A stretch of 64,000 nt of DNA from Oscillatoriaceae cyanobacterium M33_DOE_052 (GTDB lineage Bacteria > Cyanobacteriota > Cyanobacteriia > Cyanobacteriales > Laspinemataceae): positions 1-64,000 of the forward strand of contig DVDU01000167.1 of NCBI GenBank assembly GCA_015296065.1, written 5' to 3'. This document shows, in pieces, positions 52,401-60,685 of the stretch (its first letter is position 1; every line of letters starts with the position of its first letter). Below the pieces are notes generated by a model, which ran no database searches, was not told the origin of the DNA, and saw nothing but the letters and a program-made list of their open reading frames with translations. The translations under genes and the position numbers were made by a program.

Positions 52401-52529
52401 AACTGGGGCGAAAATCAAGCCGAAATTATGTACAATGTGCGGTTGCGGTTGGATTTCCTGAGTCGGCAAACTTTACCCTTTGTCAGTCCCCATTATTGGT
52501 CGGGTTTTATTTCCCAGGGTTTGGCATGA
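49419..52529 (+). CDS. TPR-CHAT caspase-like protease
   Basis: About 1036 residues. After an N-terminal helical part (1-100) there are about eight to nine kinesin-light-chain-type TPRs of 40 residues (about 105-430; motif SLGNLGNVYHSLGEYERAI). More diverged TPRs and a helical linker (430-640) come next, then a C-terminal CHAT domain (about 680-1030). The caspase dyad is present: His in LHSSHHA near 861 and Cys in FLSCCETN near 903, followed by AAGFLCAGARNVVSTLW. It should be a Cys protease held off or activated through the TPRs. The TPRs are encoded by near-identical 120-base DNA repeats. The start ATG 49419 follows AAGGAAGGG. It probably shares a transcript with the antitoxin-like gene 32 bases upstream. 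Confidence 0.9.
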   Translation: MDEQRINAYYQLIQRLLQCPNGEEGQILNNNIELLDPGFLQTIIVVAKQFDEQGIQNESNFLTNLALQLGEWLGSDQQETTIRKQTAGILLNWGIKQFDISRFMVALECWQQCLMIYPEINDRQGEAASLGGLGNVYLCLGEYERAITFHEQSLAISREIKDRQGEAASLGNLGNVYHSQGEYERAITFHEQSLAISREIKDRQGEAASLGNLGNVYHSLGEYEEAITSHEQSLAIKQEIKDTLGEANSLGCLGNAYHSLGQFERAINFYEKSLDISRGIKNRLGEEGSLGCLGNAYLSLGQFEQAITLYEKSLAISLEIKHRCGEGDCLRGLGNAYYYLGQFERAINYHEKSLLITRTIKDRLGEAHSLGSLGNAYDSLGQFKRAINYHEEHLIISREIKHSLGEGNALGNLGGAYYQLQQTEKAIENSRNSVKIATPKTMPDLCFKAGRNLGNIGFTQGDWQLALEGYEPAMQAVEQLRKGSTTDKRRQEIIAEAISVYANAVQCYINLKQYDKAVETADRSRSRHLADLFASKDLYPQGEIPPEVAEYYRLQEQSDRLRISDNDGTKAFAATRQATPNSDATLKLIENLEAQKQQAWLKIRSKDPVLAGQLQADPLSFQQMQALIPDTETAILNFYTTDKHTHVFILRQNQPPQLHTCEGQGFETQNWIINNWLKPYVENRNVWLNQMRGFLPELANRLQLNQLIAEHLTGIQELIIIPHLFLHQIPFAALPLNDIAIPQSNTASDQTRVKAVKKPDPAAVAAAKTPSQQPEYLSDKFRLRIVPSCQILNYCHQRGNQKIENMGIVENATGDLVFTGYECETLATMHQVTPDNRLQHQQATISNYQTLIPQINVLHSSHHASSNLNNSLESKLLLSDGDITLGRLFTWRFLQLVEVFLSCCETNLTLTPITDDPLSIAAGFLCAGARNVVSTLWAVDDLATALFCILYYQEKQDKSRSEAIRQAQFKLRNLTGDELHAKYKPQLEAYFEQQNWGENQAEIMYNVRLRLDFLSRQTLPFVSPHYWSGFISQGLA
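49770..50690 (+). repeat. Tandem 120-base repeats encoding TPRs
   Basis: Eight units of 120 bases. The second and third differ at only a few positions (GGGGAAGCGGCTTCTCTGGG recurs), while later ones have diverged, showing recent expansion of the array at its 5' side. Confidence 0.85.
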
Positions 52530-52656
52530 CTCTAATTGGAACAGAGTGGTCAGGTTCGGGGCGTTTCTTAGGGGCGAAAATTTTTTGCCCCGACCTGGTA
52601 GCTGTTTGAACAGTGAATCAAACTGGTATAATTGTCAACTAAAATGAGGGATAAAT

Positions 52657-53517
52657 ATGGAAGAAATGGAACTGATCGCGGATTACCAGTGCCACAATGC
52701 AGAAAATCCGATGTGGCATCCGTTAGAGCAAAAATTGTATTGGACGGATATCCCCACGGGACGGATGTTCCGTTATGACCCAGCTAATCGTACCAGTGAG
52801 CAAATTTATGCTGGGGAACCGGTGGGGGGGATGGCGCTGCAGGAGGATGGGTCGCTGTTGCTGTTTAAAATGCGGGGGGCGATCGAGCGTTGGCAAGATG
52901 GGAAAATCACAACGCTGATTTCTGAGCTACCAGAGGAGAGAGACACGCGGTTTAATGACGCGATCGCCGACCCAGCGGGCCGAGTCTTCACCGGGACAAT
53001 GCAAAGCGATACTCACTTTGGCAGCCTCTACCGCCTAGACACCGATGGCACCCTCACCAAAGTTTTAGCACAAGTAGATATTCCCAACGGCATGGGGTTT
53101 ACCCGCGACCTCAAACAAATGTACTACACCGACTCTCCCAAGCGGCAAATTTATATATTTGACTACGACATCACCACCGGAAACCTCAGCAATATGCAGG
53201 TATTCATCACCACTCCCGAAGGAGAAGGCGTTCCCGATGGTATGACAGTGGATGCAGAAGGTTATATCTGGTCCGGTCGCTGGGATGGGGGGCACTTATT
53301 CCGCTATGCTCCCGACGGTAGGGAGGTATTGCGCATCCCATTTCCGGCCAAAAAGGTTTCTAGTCTTACTTTTGGCGGGCCCGACTGGACAGATATTTAC
53401 GTCACCACTGCAGGGGGTGACAACCGCGCCGAAAATGGTCCAGGAGCTGGTGCCGTATTCCGCCTGAATTTGGGTATTAAAGGAGTGCCAGAATTTTTCT
53501 CGAAAATTGGCTTGTAG
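52657..53517 (+). CDS. SMP-30/gluconolactonase family hydrolase
   Basis: 286 residues, six-bladed propeller lactonase. The metal Glu is in AENPMWHPLEQKLYW (E near residue 12), Asn in RFNDAIADPAGRVF near 105 and DIPNGMGFT near 150, and Asp in VPDGMTVDAEGYIW near 205. The likely reaction is hydrolysis of a sugar lactone. ATG 52657 follows ATGAGGGATAAAT, a weak ribosome site. The stop codon TAG is the first TAG of a dispersed palindrome (53514-53607), so the last residues KIGL were fixed by that repeat. Confidence 0.9.
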   Translation: MEEMELIADYQCHNAENPMWHPLEQKLYWTDIPTGRMFRYDPANRTSEQIYAGEPVGGMALQEDGSLLLFKMRGAIERWQDGKITTLISELPEERDTRFNDAIADPAGRVFTGTMQSDTHFGSLYRLDTDGTLTKVLAQVDIPNGMGFTRDLKQMYYTDSPKRQIYIFDYDITTGNLSNMQVFITTPEGEGVPDGMTVDAEGYIWSGRWDGGHLFRYAPDGREVLRIPFPAKKVSSLTFGGPDWTDIYVTTAGGDNRAENGPGAGAVFRLNLGIKGVPEFFSKIGL

Positions 53518-53607
53518 TTGGGCTTTAGCCCAAATATTCTCAGGCTCGTAGTTGGGCTTTAGCCCCTACTCTGAACCGGTTTTTGGGCTAAAGCCCAACT
53601 ACAAACC
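53514..53607. repeat. Dispersed GTAGTTGGGCTTTAGCCC palindromes between convergent genes
   Basis: Two left arms (53514 and about 53549) face one right arm GGGCTAAAGCCCAACTAC near 53585-53602. The structure may terminate both the SMP-30 gene and the convergent MBL-fold gene. Confidence 0.85.
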
Positions 53608-53620
53608 TTTCAACTGTTAA

Positions 53621-54403
53621 TTAGACGGAACTGGCCGATCGACCTTTTAAAGACAATTCCAAAGGCTCTCCGGGTTTGGGTTCAATCACTTGGGTGGAGA
53701 GACCGTGGCGTGCGAGCTGGGAGCGAAAGTCTTCGAGATTGCCGTCAGCGCGGAGAACCGAAACTAATAACCCCGAGAAAACCACATCTCCCCCAGCGGC
53801 GGTGGGGAGCATTATCTGTGGTTTTACTAATTTAGCTAATTCTAAAGCAGTTTCCCTGCCTTTGATAATTGGACCGAGAATGGGGATGGATAAATCGACG
53901 ATCGGGGTAATAGCCACATCGATCGGCGCCTCGTTTTTTAAAGCGGGGGAGTGAAAACCGTGGGGCTCGTAGTAGAGAGTGATTCCGGTATCTAAATCTT
54001 TGAGGAGATAAGCATTTTCTACGAGAGTTGGGCCGATAGGAGAGCCGGGAAGGGCTTTAATTTCCAGGCGATTTCCCATTGTGAATGTGCCACCATGAGC
54101 AATAGCGGTGACGCGGGTGTAACCTAGTCCTTGGGCGACTTTGGCGGCATTGGGAGAGGCGGCGACGGGGATGTGACGATCGAGCGCTTTCAGAGTCGCA
54201 GGATGGGCGTGGTCTTCCAAGCCTTGAGACAGGAGAATCAGATTAATGTTTTCTGGAATCGATCGGGGGGAGCGGCGCTCACCTTGGAACAACCAGCCTG
54301 CATTGCCGAATACCAACGGACCCACTAACCAGGGGTCGAGGAGAATTCGCTGCCCTGCGAATTCTATTAACCAAGAGTTGCTGTCTAGATAGGTAACATT
54401 CAT
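53621..54403 (-). CDS. MBL-fold metallo-hydrolase relative
   Basis: 260 residues of beta-lactamase-like fold. Start NVTYLDSNSWLIEFAGQRIL, then LLDPWLVGP near residue 22. The metal motif HxHxDH is altered to SQGLEDHAH, keeping only the Asp-His part; this variant is typical of a plant and cyanobacterial subgroup as I remember. Later histidines occur in YYEPHGFHSP. Whether it still binds two metals is uncertain. The C-terminal part is Pro/Lys-rich (STQVIEPKPGEPLELSL). The substrate is unknown. ATG 54403. Convergent with the SMP-30 gene. Confidence 0.82.
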   Translation of the reverse strand: MNVTYLDSNSWLIEFAGQRILLDPWLVGPLVFGNAGWLFQGERRSPRSIPENINLILLSQGLEDHAHPATLKALDRHIPVAASPNAAKVAQGLGYTRVTAIAHGGTFTMGNRLEIKALPGSPIGPTLVENAYLLKDLDTGITLYYEPHGFHSPALKNEAPIDVAITPIVDLSIPILGPIIKGRETALELAKLVKPQIMLPTAAGGDVVFSGLLVSVLRADGNLEDFRSQLARHGLSTQVIEPKPGEPLELSLKGRSASSV

Positions 54404-54601
54404 AAAAGTTCAACTTCAAACTTCCTTTTATTGTAGGTTGTCGTTACAATTGTTAAAACTTTTCTGGGTAAGGCAGAGGCAGTCGCATTCGTCCTCGTGG
54501 CTCAAATCAATAGCCCATCCGGTATATGGTGGCGTGGCGGCTCCAGGTCCCCAACTCAGGAAAAGTCCGCCAGATAACCATTTGCATGAACTAGACGGGA
54601 T

Positions 54602-56098
54602 ATGATGATTAAAACTGCACCAGAAATCGCAACTACAGACCTATCCACATTGGCCATTGACTTGATCCGGGCGGCGGGTTGCGAATATGGAGACATTCGC
54701 CTGTGTTCTTACCGAAATCAAAATTTTACCGCCCGCGATCGCTCTTTAAGCCACTTAGCCGATAATGTCGGTTCCGGCTTTGGGGTGCGGGTCCTCCTCA
54801 ATGGCGCCTGGGGTTTTGCGGCGTCTCACCGCCAAACTCCCCAAGAAATCACCCGCATTGTTGCCTTAGCGGTGGATATCGCCAAAGCCAGCCACCTCAC
54901 CCAACTGAACCCGGTCCGGTTGGCGCCAGTGCCAATTCAGCGCGATCGCTACATCACCCCCATAGAAATCGACCCTTTCCTGGTGCCGATCAGCGAGAAA
55001 ACCCAACTACTGCTAGGGATAAACGAGAAATTGCTCGCTTACCGAGAAAAGGGCATTAAAAAAGCCCATTCCTTCTTGCGCTTCGCCCGCGAAGATAAGA
55101 CATTTGCCTCCACAGAAGGCACCTTAATTGAACAAACCATTTACCGCACTTATAGCGGCTTTGGCTGCACCGCCGTGGCCAATGGAGACGCCCAATCTCG
55201 CAGCTATGAACGTCCACCCCTGAATATTGGGTATGAACATATAGATAAATCGGATTTGCTCTCCCAAACTGACCGGGTGGCCGAGGAAGCTATAGAAAAA
55301 GTCCATGCCCCTGTAGGACCTTCCGGCATCCGCAGCACTTTGATTTTAAAACCCAGCAACCTATTTTTGACCATTCACGAATCCGTAGGACATCCCACAG
55401 AATTAGACCGAGTGTATGGATATGAATCAAATTTTGCTGGCACCAGTTTTGCCACTACCGACAAATTGAATAAATTGCAGTATGCGGCACCGTGGGTAAA
55501 CTTTAAGTGCGATCGAACCCAACCGGCGGGACGGGGCACAATGGGTTATGATGATGAAGGCGTCCCCGCCCAAGAGTGGTATGTAGTCAAAGATGGAATA
55601 TTGGTAGATTACCTCACCGATCGAGAAACCGCCTATCGCCTGGGACGCAACACCAGTAACGGTTGCGCTTATGCGGATAGTTGGGCAAATGTGCCAATGG
55701 TGCGCATTCCCAATTTAGGCTTAGAACCGGGAGCGGATGGCGGCAGTCACACTGCCACTTTAGCAGACATGATTGCCGATACCGAAGAAGGAATTTTAAT
55801 CGATGGGATTGGCAGTTTTTCCATAGACCAACAGCGGCGCAATTTCCAATTCGGTGGCGATGCCTTTTGGAAAGTAGAAAAAGGCCGGATTGTGGGAATG
55901 CTGAAAAACGTCACATATCAGGGGATGACCGTAGATTTTTGGAACAGCATAGATGCCATTGGCACGGCAGCGGAATTAGAGCAATGCGGTACAGATATGT
56001 GTGGCAAAGGGGAACCCATGCAAATCGCACAGATGACCCATGCCTGTGTCCCGGTGCGGGTGCGCAATATCCAAATTGGCGGACCATCCTCCTCTTAA
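54602..56098 (+). CDS. tldD: TldD-type metalloprotease
   Basis: About 498 residues of the TldD/PmbA family, which process or degrade modified peptides. The metal-binding HESVGHPTELD (HExxxH) is near residue 257, as in TldD; the paired TldE/PmbA lacks it. The N-terminal domain (to about 200) has GVRVLLNGAWGFAAS; the C-terminal part has TLADMIADTEEGILIDG and GRIVGMLKNVTYQG. No PmbA/TldE partner gene is adjacent in the window. It may be elsewhere on the chromosome. Two ATG codons in a row (54602, 54605). Confidence 0.92.
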   Translation: MMIKTAPEIATTDLSTLAIDLIRAAGCEYGDIRLCSYRNQNFTARDRSLSHLADNVGSGFGVRVLLNGAWGFAASHRQTPQEITRIVALAVDIAKASHLTQLNPVRLAPVPIQRDRYITPIEIDPFLVPISEKTQLLLGINEKLLAYREKGIKKAHSFLRFAREDKTFASTEGTLIEQTIYRTYSGFGCTAVANGDAQSRSYERPPLNIGYEHIDKSDLLSQTDRVAEEAIEKVHAPVGPSGIRSTLILKPSNLFLTIHESVGHPTELDRVYGYESNFAGTSFATTDKLNKLQYAAPWVNFKCDRTQPAGRGTMGYDDEGVPAQEWYVVKDGILVDYLTDRETAYRLGRNTSNGCAYADSWANVPMVRIPNLGLEPGADGGSHTATLADMIADTEEGILIDGIGSFSIDQQRRNFQFGGDAFWKVEKGRIVGMLKNVTYQGMTVDFWNSIDAIGTAAELEQCGTDMCGKGEPMQIAQMTHACVPVRVRNIQIGGPSSS

Positions 56099-56657
56099 GG
56101 GCATAATTTATCCCCCCAAATTGGGGGGTGAGACAATATCGGTTTTTCTATATAAAATTGGCCATCAGTTCAATTAAAAATTAAATTTTGATAATTTTTT
56201 TAAGGATGGGAGCTAAACCGTGATATAATCGCGGCTGATTAGGAAAAATGCAGCCATCCAATCAGGCAAATAGCCTTGACAATCAGTGAAAAGGAAGTCA
56301 GATTTAGGGATAGATTCAGGTATTGGGCTGTAGGTGAGGATCACCCTTTATGGGTATCTCTAAGCCAGCGATCGGCACCCCCGAGGTCGCCGCAGATACC
56401 GTCCCCATCTCTTCCCCAAACTCGATCCCAAATCAGAATAGGGGGTGATACCCTTCATGGGTGCAAAAGCCAAGGCAAACCTTCCCGATGGCCTTTCCCC
56501 TGGTGATGGGAGGCGATCGGACAAACCCACCGTCGGGGATTCGGCACTGCCGATCGCAATTTTCCATTGTTAATCCAATTTCCCGACTAAAATATGATTT
56601 AGCCAGTGGATTCGGGTGAACCGGAAGGCCAGAGGAAAGGCGCTTTTAATTCAATCC
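56099..56657. other. Intergenic region upstream of the GGDEF-EAL gene
   Basis: About 560 bases without a clear gene. CCCCCCAAATTGGGGGG near 56111-56127 is a short palindrome that could end tldD transcription. The kinase-like A/T stretch near 56170-56235 includes TGATATAATCG, a possible promoter. No c-di-GMP riboswitch was recognised. Confidence 0.5.
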
Positions 56658-59102
56658 ATGCCCAAAACCAGCGATTTAATCTTGACGCGCTCGCAATTGG
56701 CATTGCTCGATGTCTTGCAAACACCCATGTGGATTTTAGACATCGAGGAGATGCAAATTTGGTGGGCAAACCGGGCGGCTCTCACGCTTTGGAACGCCCG
56801 CAGCTTGGAAGAACTACGAGAGCGTGACGGGCGCCAAATTCTGGGTTCAGCCGCTCCCCAGCTCCAAAAAAATATCCCGGAATTAGCACCAGGAAAAACC
56901 TTGAGCATGAAATGGACGTTTGATTTTCAAGGACATCCAGTGGTGCTGAAGTGCATCTGTTCTAGCGTGATCACGGAATGCAGCCAGACCGCCCTCCTGG
57001 TGGAGGGAGGCAGTTATGTGCTGGCGACGGGAGAAAACCTAGGGACCGTGACCATCAAGCCGGACTCTCATACCGCCTGTTGGGAAGAAAACTGGCTTTT
57101 GGAAGGGGTGGCGAAAGCGACAAATCAACTGCTGACCACCACGGAAGAGAAGGCGGCGATCGCCCTGGCTCTGGAGGCTTTAGGACAAGCCACGGTGGTC
57201 GATCGGGTTTATATTTTTCAGCATCACTACCATCCCCAAACCGGTATTCCCCTAGCCAGTCAGCGTTGGGAATGGGCAAAGCCGGGAGTGACGCAGGAAA
57301 TAGACAACCCAGAACTGCAAAACGTAGTTTACGATGATATCGGGATGTGGTGGTATGAAACCCTCTGTGTTGGGAGAGTGATTGCCTCATTAGTGCGGGA
57401 TTTGCCCTCGCCAGCGCGAGAAATCCTTCAAGCACAAGACATCCGCTCAATTTTAGTCGTGCCAATTCAGATTCAGGGAAATTGTTGGGGATTTATTGGC
57501 TTTGATGACTGCCAGCAAGAAAGGCATTGGACCGAGACAGAAAAATCGATTTTGATGGCAGCGGCGGGGAGCATCGGCGGGGCGATCGCTCGCTCCTCAG
57601 CCGAAGCCAAACTCGCCCAACTCAACGCCCGCTTGGAAACCATCGTTGAACAACGCACCACCGAACTCAAAACCACCAACGACCAACTCCGCCAAGAAAT
57701 CCAAGCCAAAGCCCAAATGGAAGAGCAACTGCGCTACAACGCCTTCCACGACTCCCTCACGGGCCTGCCCAACCGCGCCTTATTCATGGAAGAGCTAGCC
57801 CGAGTGGTGGCCCAAGCCAAAGACAACCCAGATTACTTATTCGCCGTCCTCTTTCTCGACCTCGATCGCTTCAAAGTCATCAATGACAGCCTCGGACATA
57901 CCGTCGGCGATGGTTTGCTCATAGAAATCGCTTATCGCCTTCAGAATTGCATCACCAACGGCGATTTAGTCGCTCGCCTTGGCGGCGATGAATTTGCCAT
58001 CCTCCTCAAAAACATCCCCGAATTTCCCCGCGCCACCCAAGTCGCCGAGCAAATTCACAGCGCTTTAAGCCTCCCGTTCATCCTCGACGGCCCAGAAGTC
58101 TTTACCAGCGTCAGCATTGGCATCGCTCTGAGTTCCACCAATTACGACCACCCCGAAGACATCCTCCGGGACGCTCACATCGTCATGTACCGCGCCAAAG
58201 CTCTGGGAAGGTCGCGCTATGAAGTCTTCAATACCGCCGTACACCAGCAAATTCTCGCCCTGCTCCAGCTAGAAAACGACCTGCGGCGAGCCGTCAAAGC
58301 CTTGGAGGAAACAAAATACCTCCCCCGAAAATTCCAGATTCCCAGCCAGTTTCAACTGCACTATCAACCCATAATCGCCCTTACCACGAGCCGCATCGTC
58401 GGCTTTGAAGCCCTATTGCGCTGGGATCACCCAGAACTGGGAAGAGTTTCCCCAGCCCAGTTTATCCCCCTAGCCGAAGAAACCGGACTCATCGTCCCCC
58501 TGGGGGAGTGGGTATTGCGCGAAGCCTGTAGCCAGCTCTGTCTCTGGCAGCAGCAATTTCCACAGCAGCGGCCCTTAACCATGTCCGTGAATCTCTCTTT
58601 CCGCCAGTTTTATCAATCCAACCTCATCGAGCAAATTGATTTGATTTTTCAGGAAACCGGGGTCGATCGCCGGGACATCAAGATGGAAATTACCGAAAGC
58701 GTCATTATGGACAATGCCGAATTTGCCCGAGCCATTCTCTCCCAGCTCAAATTTCGGCAAATTCAGCTCTGCATGGATGATTTTGGTACTGGTTATTCAT
58801 CCCTGAGCTATTTACAGCAGCTAGAAATCGATACTTTGAAAATTGACCATTCCTTTGTCAGCCGCATGGAAGCCAGTGATAATAATTGGGAAATCGTCAA
58901 AACTATTGTTGACCTCGCCCACAATTTAGGCATGGATGTGGTAGCTGAAGGAGTGGAAACCAGGGAGCAACTGGATAAACTACAAGGTTTCGGATGCGAG
59001 TTAGGGCAAGGATACCTATTTGCTCCAGCATTAGATAGCGTTAATGCGTCCGAGTTACTAGCAGTAGGGATACAAATACCACCGGCTCACAGTACCCACT
59101 AA
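56658..59102 (+). CDS. PAS-GAF-GGDEF-EAL cyclic-di-GMP protein
   Basis: About 814 residues, soluble. PAS-like N-terminal domain (about 10-110, TPMWILDIEEMQIWWANRAA), GAF (about 155-315, ending in GFIGFDDCQQERHW), coiled coil, GGDEF (about 370-530) with an intact RLGGDEFAIL, and EAL (about 565-810) with FEALLRWDHP, ITESVIMDN, MDDFGTGYSSLSYL and VAEGVETREQ. Both output domains keep their catalytic signature residues, so it may make or break c-di-GMP under PAS/GAF control. The frame opens at a GTG (56616), but the ATG at 56658 is more likely. The PhnD-type gene follows on the same strand. Confidence 0.93.
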   Translation: MPKTSDLILTRSQLALLDVLQTPMWILDIEEMQIWWANRAALTLWNARSLEELRERDGRQILGSAAPQLQKNIPELAPGKTLSMKWTFDFQGHPVVLKCICSSVITECSQTALLVEGGSYVLATGENLGTVTIKPDSHTACWEENWLLEGVAKATNQLLTTTEEKAAIALALEALGQATVVDRVYIFQHHYHPQTGIPLASQRWEWAKPGVTQEIDNPELQNVVYDDIGMWWYETLCVGRVIASLVRDLPSPAREILQAQDIRSILVVPIQIQGNCWGFIGFDDCQQERHWTETEKSILMAAAGSIGGAIARSSAEAKLAQLNARLETIVEQRTTELKTTNDQLRQEIQAKAQMEEQLRYNAFHDSLTGLPNRALFMEELARVVAQAKDNPDYLFAVLFLDLDRFKVINDSLGHTVGDGLLIEIAYRLQNCITNGDLVARLGGDEFAILLKNIPEFPRATQVAEQIHSALSLPFILDGPEVFTSVSIGIALSSTNYDHPEDILRDAHIVMYRAKALGRSRYEVFNTAVHQQILALLQLENDLRRAVKALEETKYLPRKFQIPSQFQLHYQPIIALTTSRIVGFEALLRWDHPELGRVSPAQFIPLAEETGLIVPLGEWVLREACSQLCLWQQQFPQQRPLTMSVNLSFRQFYQSNLIEQIDLIFQETGVDRRDIKMEITESVIMDNAEFARAILSQLKFRQIQLCMDDFGTGYSSLSYLQQLEIDTLKIDHSFVSRMEASDNNWEIVKTIVDLAHNLGMDVVAEGVETREQLDKLQGFGCELGQGYLFAPALDSVNASELLAVGIQIPPAHSTH

Positions 59103-59148
59103 AAGATTTAAACTAGCATCGTTGACTTTTACTGAAATTGCCACAACG

Positions 59149-60069
59149 ATGAGAATCAAACAAATCCCTTGGGCAGCATTGGTTGGTTTGATGCTGCCTT
59201 TAATCGCTTGCGCTCCCCAACCGGAAGCCACCACCTCCACCCCTGCCCAGTCCACTCAAGCTCTGGTGACAGGAGCCATCCCCGACCAGGACCCAGAAAA
59301 GCTCCAGCGTCTTTATGGCAAGCTGGCGGCTTATTTGGAAAAAGAGCTAGGGGTTAAGGTGGAGTATAAACCAGTGACCGACTATGCCGCCGCCGTCACA
59401 GCGTTTAAGGTGGGAGATTTAGATTTAGTTTGGTTTGGGGGACTCACGGGAGTGCAGGCGCGCTTGCAGGTCCCCGGTGCCGAGGCGATCGTCCAACGGG
59501 ACATCGATGCCCAATTCCATACCGTCTTCATCGCCAACAAAAACACCAACATCGCCCCCTTTACCGATATCAGCGGCTTACAACAACTCAAAGGACGCAC
59601 CCTCACTTTTGGCAGCGACGCCTCCACATCCGGACGGCTCATGCCCCAATATTTCCTCAAACAAGCCGGAGTCAACCTGCAAGACTTCAAAGGCGAAGTC
59701 GGTTTCTCCGGGTCCCACGACACCACCATCAAACTCGTGGCAGCAGGCACCTATGAAATTGGGGCTCTCAACGAGCAAGTGTGGAACAGTCGTCTAGAAA
59801 CCAAAGAAATCGATTTAGACAAAGTACAAGTCATCTGGCGTACTCCCGCCTACTATGACTATCACTGGGTGATTAACCCCAATGTGAAACAGCGTTATGG
59901 GGAAGACTTCACCACCAAAGTGCAGCAAGCTCTGTTGAAGCTCGACCCCCAAGTGCCCGAGCAAAAAGAAATCCTCGACCTGTTTGGCGCCGCCAAATTC
60001 ATCCCCACCACAAATGCCAACTACGCCAATATTGAAGCCGTGGGGCGGGAAATTGGCAAAATTAAGTAA
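59149..60069 (+). CDS. phnD: PhnD-type substrate-binding lipoprotein
   Basis: About 306 residues. Lipoprotein signal LVGLMLPLIACAPQ with the lipidated Cys near residue 18. The mature part has the periplasmic two-lobe fold of PhnD: TGAIPDQDPEKLQRLYGKLA, VEYKPVTDYAAAVTAFK, LDLVWFGGLTGVQAR, FGSDASTSGRLMPQYFLKQ and GALNEQVWNSR. Proteins of this exact look are sometimes labelled putative selenate-binding, so phosphonate, phosphite or another oxyanion are all possible. The matching fused permease is at 39515 on the other strand, 18 kb away. The ATG at 59149 gives a proper signal peptide; 59122 does not. Confidence 0.88.
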   Translation: MRIKQIPWAALVGLMLPLIACAPQPEATTSTPAQSTQALVTGAIPDQDPEKLQRLYGKLAAYLEKELGVKVEYKPVTDYAAAVTAFKVGDLDLVWFGGLTGVQARLQVPGAEAIVQRDIDAQFHTVFIANKNTNIAPFTDISGLQQLKGRTLTFGSDASTSGRLMPQYFLKQAGVNLQDFKGEVGFSGSHDTTIKLVAAGTYEIGALNEQVWNSRLETKEIDLDKVQVIWRTPAYYDYHWVINPNVKQRYGEDFTTKVQQALLKLDPQVPEQKEILDLFGAAKFIPTTNANYANIEAVGREIGKIK

Positions 60070-60685
60070 ATTCACAGAGTTGGTATCGGATATTTTCCCG
60101 GAATTACCATTTATTTACGTGTTTTTGCGGAGGGCAAAACCTTGAGAGAGTTTAACTGTTAGCTGCCTAGGATTGCGGCGATGATTGCTCTAAACCCGCT
60201 GTGCCCAAAGCCTGCGGGTTTTGCCTTAGCTGCCCCAGCCATTTGGGGGCACATTATAGCAGCAATTGAGACCATTTATCTCAGGACATTTTGTGAAGAT
60301 ATGTTGACATAAACACCAATTGCCAGGGTAAAAACCCCAATTTTGTCAACAGATAAAATATTTATTTTATTTGAGTAAATAATTTTAATTTTTGCTCCAG
60401 AAAATGGGCAGCTCAAACGAGGATGACGCCTATCCCGTCTAGTGACCGGGGCTGGCTTTGGCGCCGTCAAGGGCGGGGTAATAAAAATGATATTTTTAGC
60501 GGACAGATGGGGTATTATAAATAGAGAACTGGTTTTCACCTAAGCCGAAATAAGTATGAGTTAGCCAGTGCCGCCCTAATTTAGGGAGGAAACACCAGTC
60601 AGATCCAGAAATTTTGACAAATATTTGCTTTCTGAGGTCGCGAAACCGGGCTAAAATAGCCAGAGAACAAAGTTGTAGGAGGTCA
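60070..60685. other. Intergenic region, no clear gene
   Basis: About 616 bases. Minus-strand frames at 60276-60539 and 60496-61104 are shadows or overlap the next gene. The segment 60280-60390 is A/T-rich. Nothing structured is evident except AAGCCTGCGGGTTTTGCC near 60210. The promoter of the barrel gene must lie here. Confidence 0.5.

Noticed and set aside
53621-54403. MBL-fold protein called as an inactive pseudogene because of the altered HxHxDH
   Set aside because: The rest of the protein is intact and the SQGLxDH variant is, to my memory, characteristic of a conserved subgroup.
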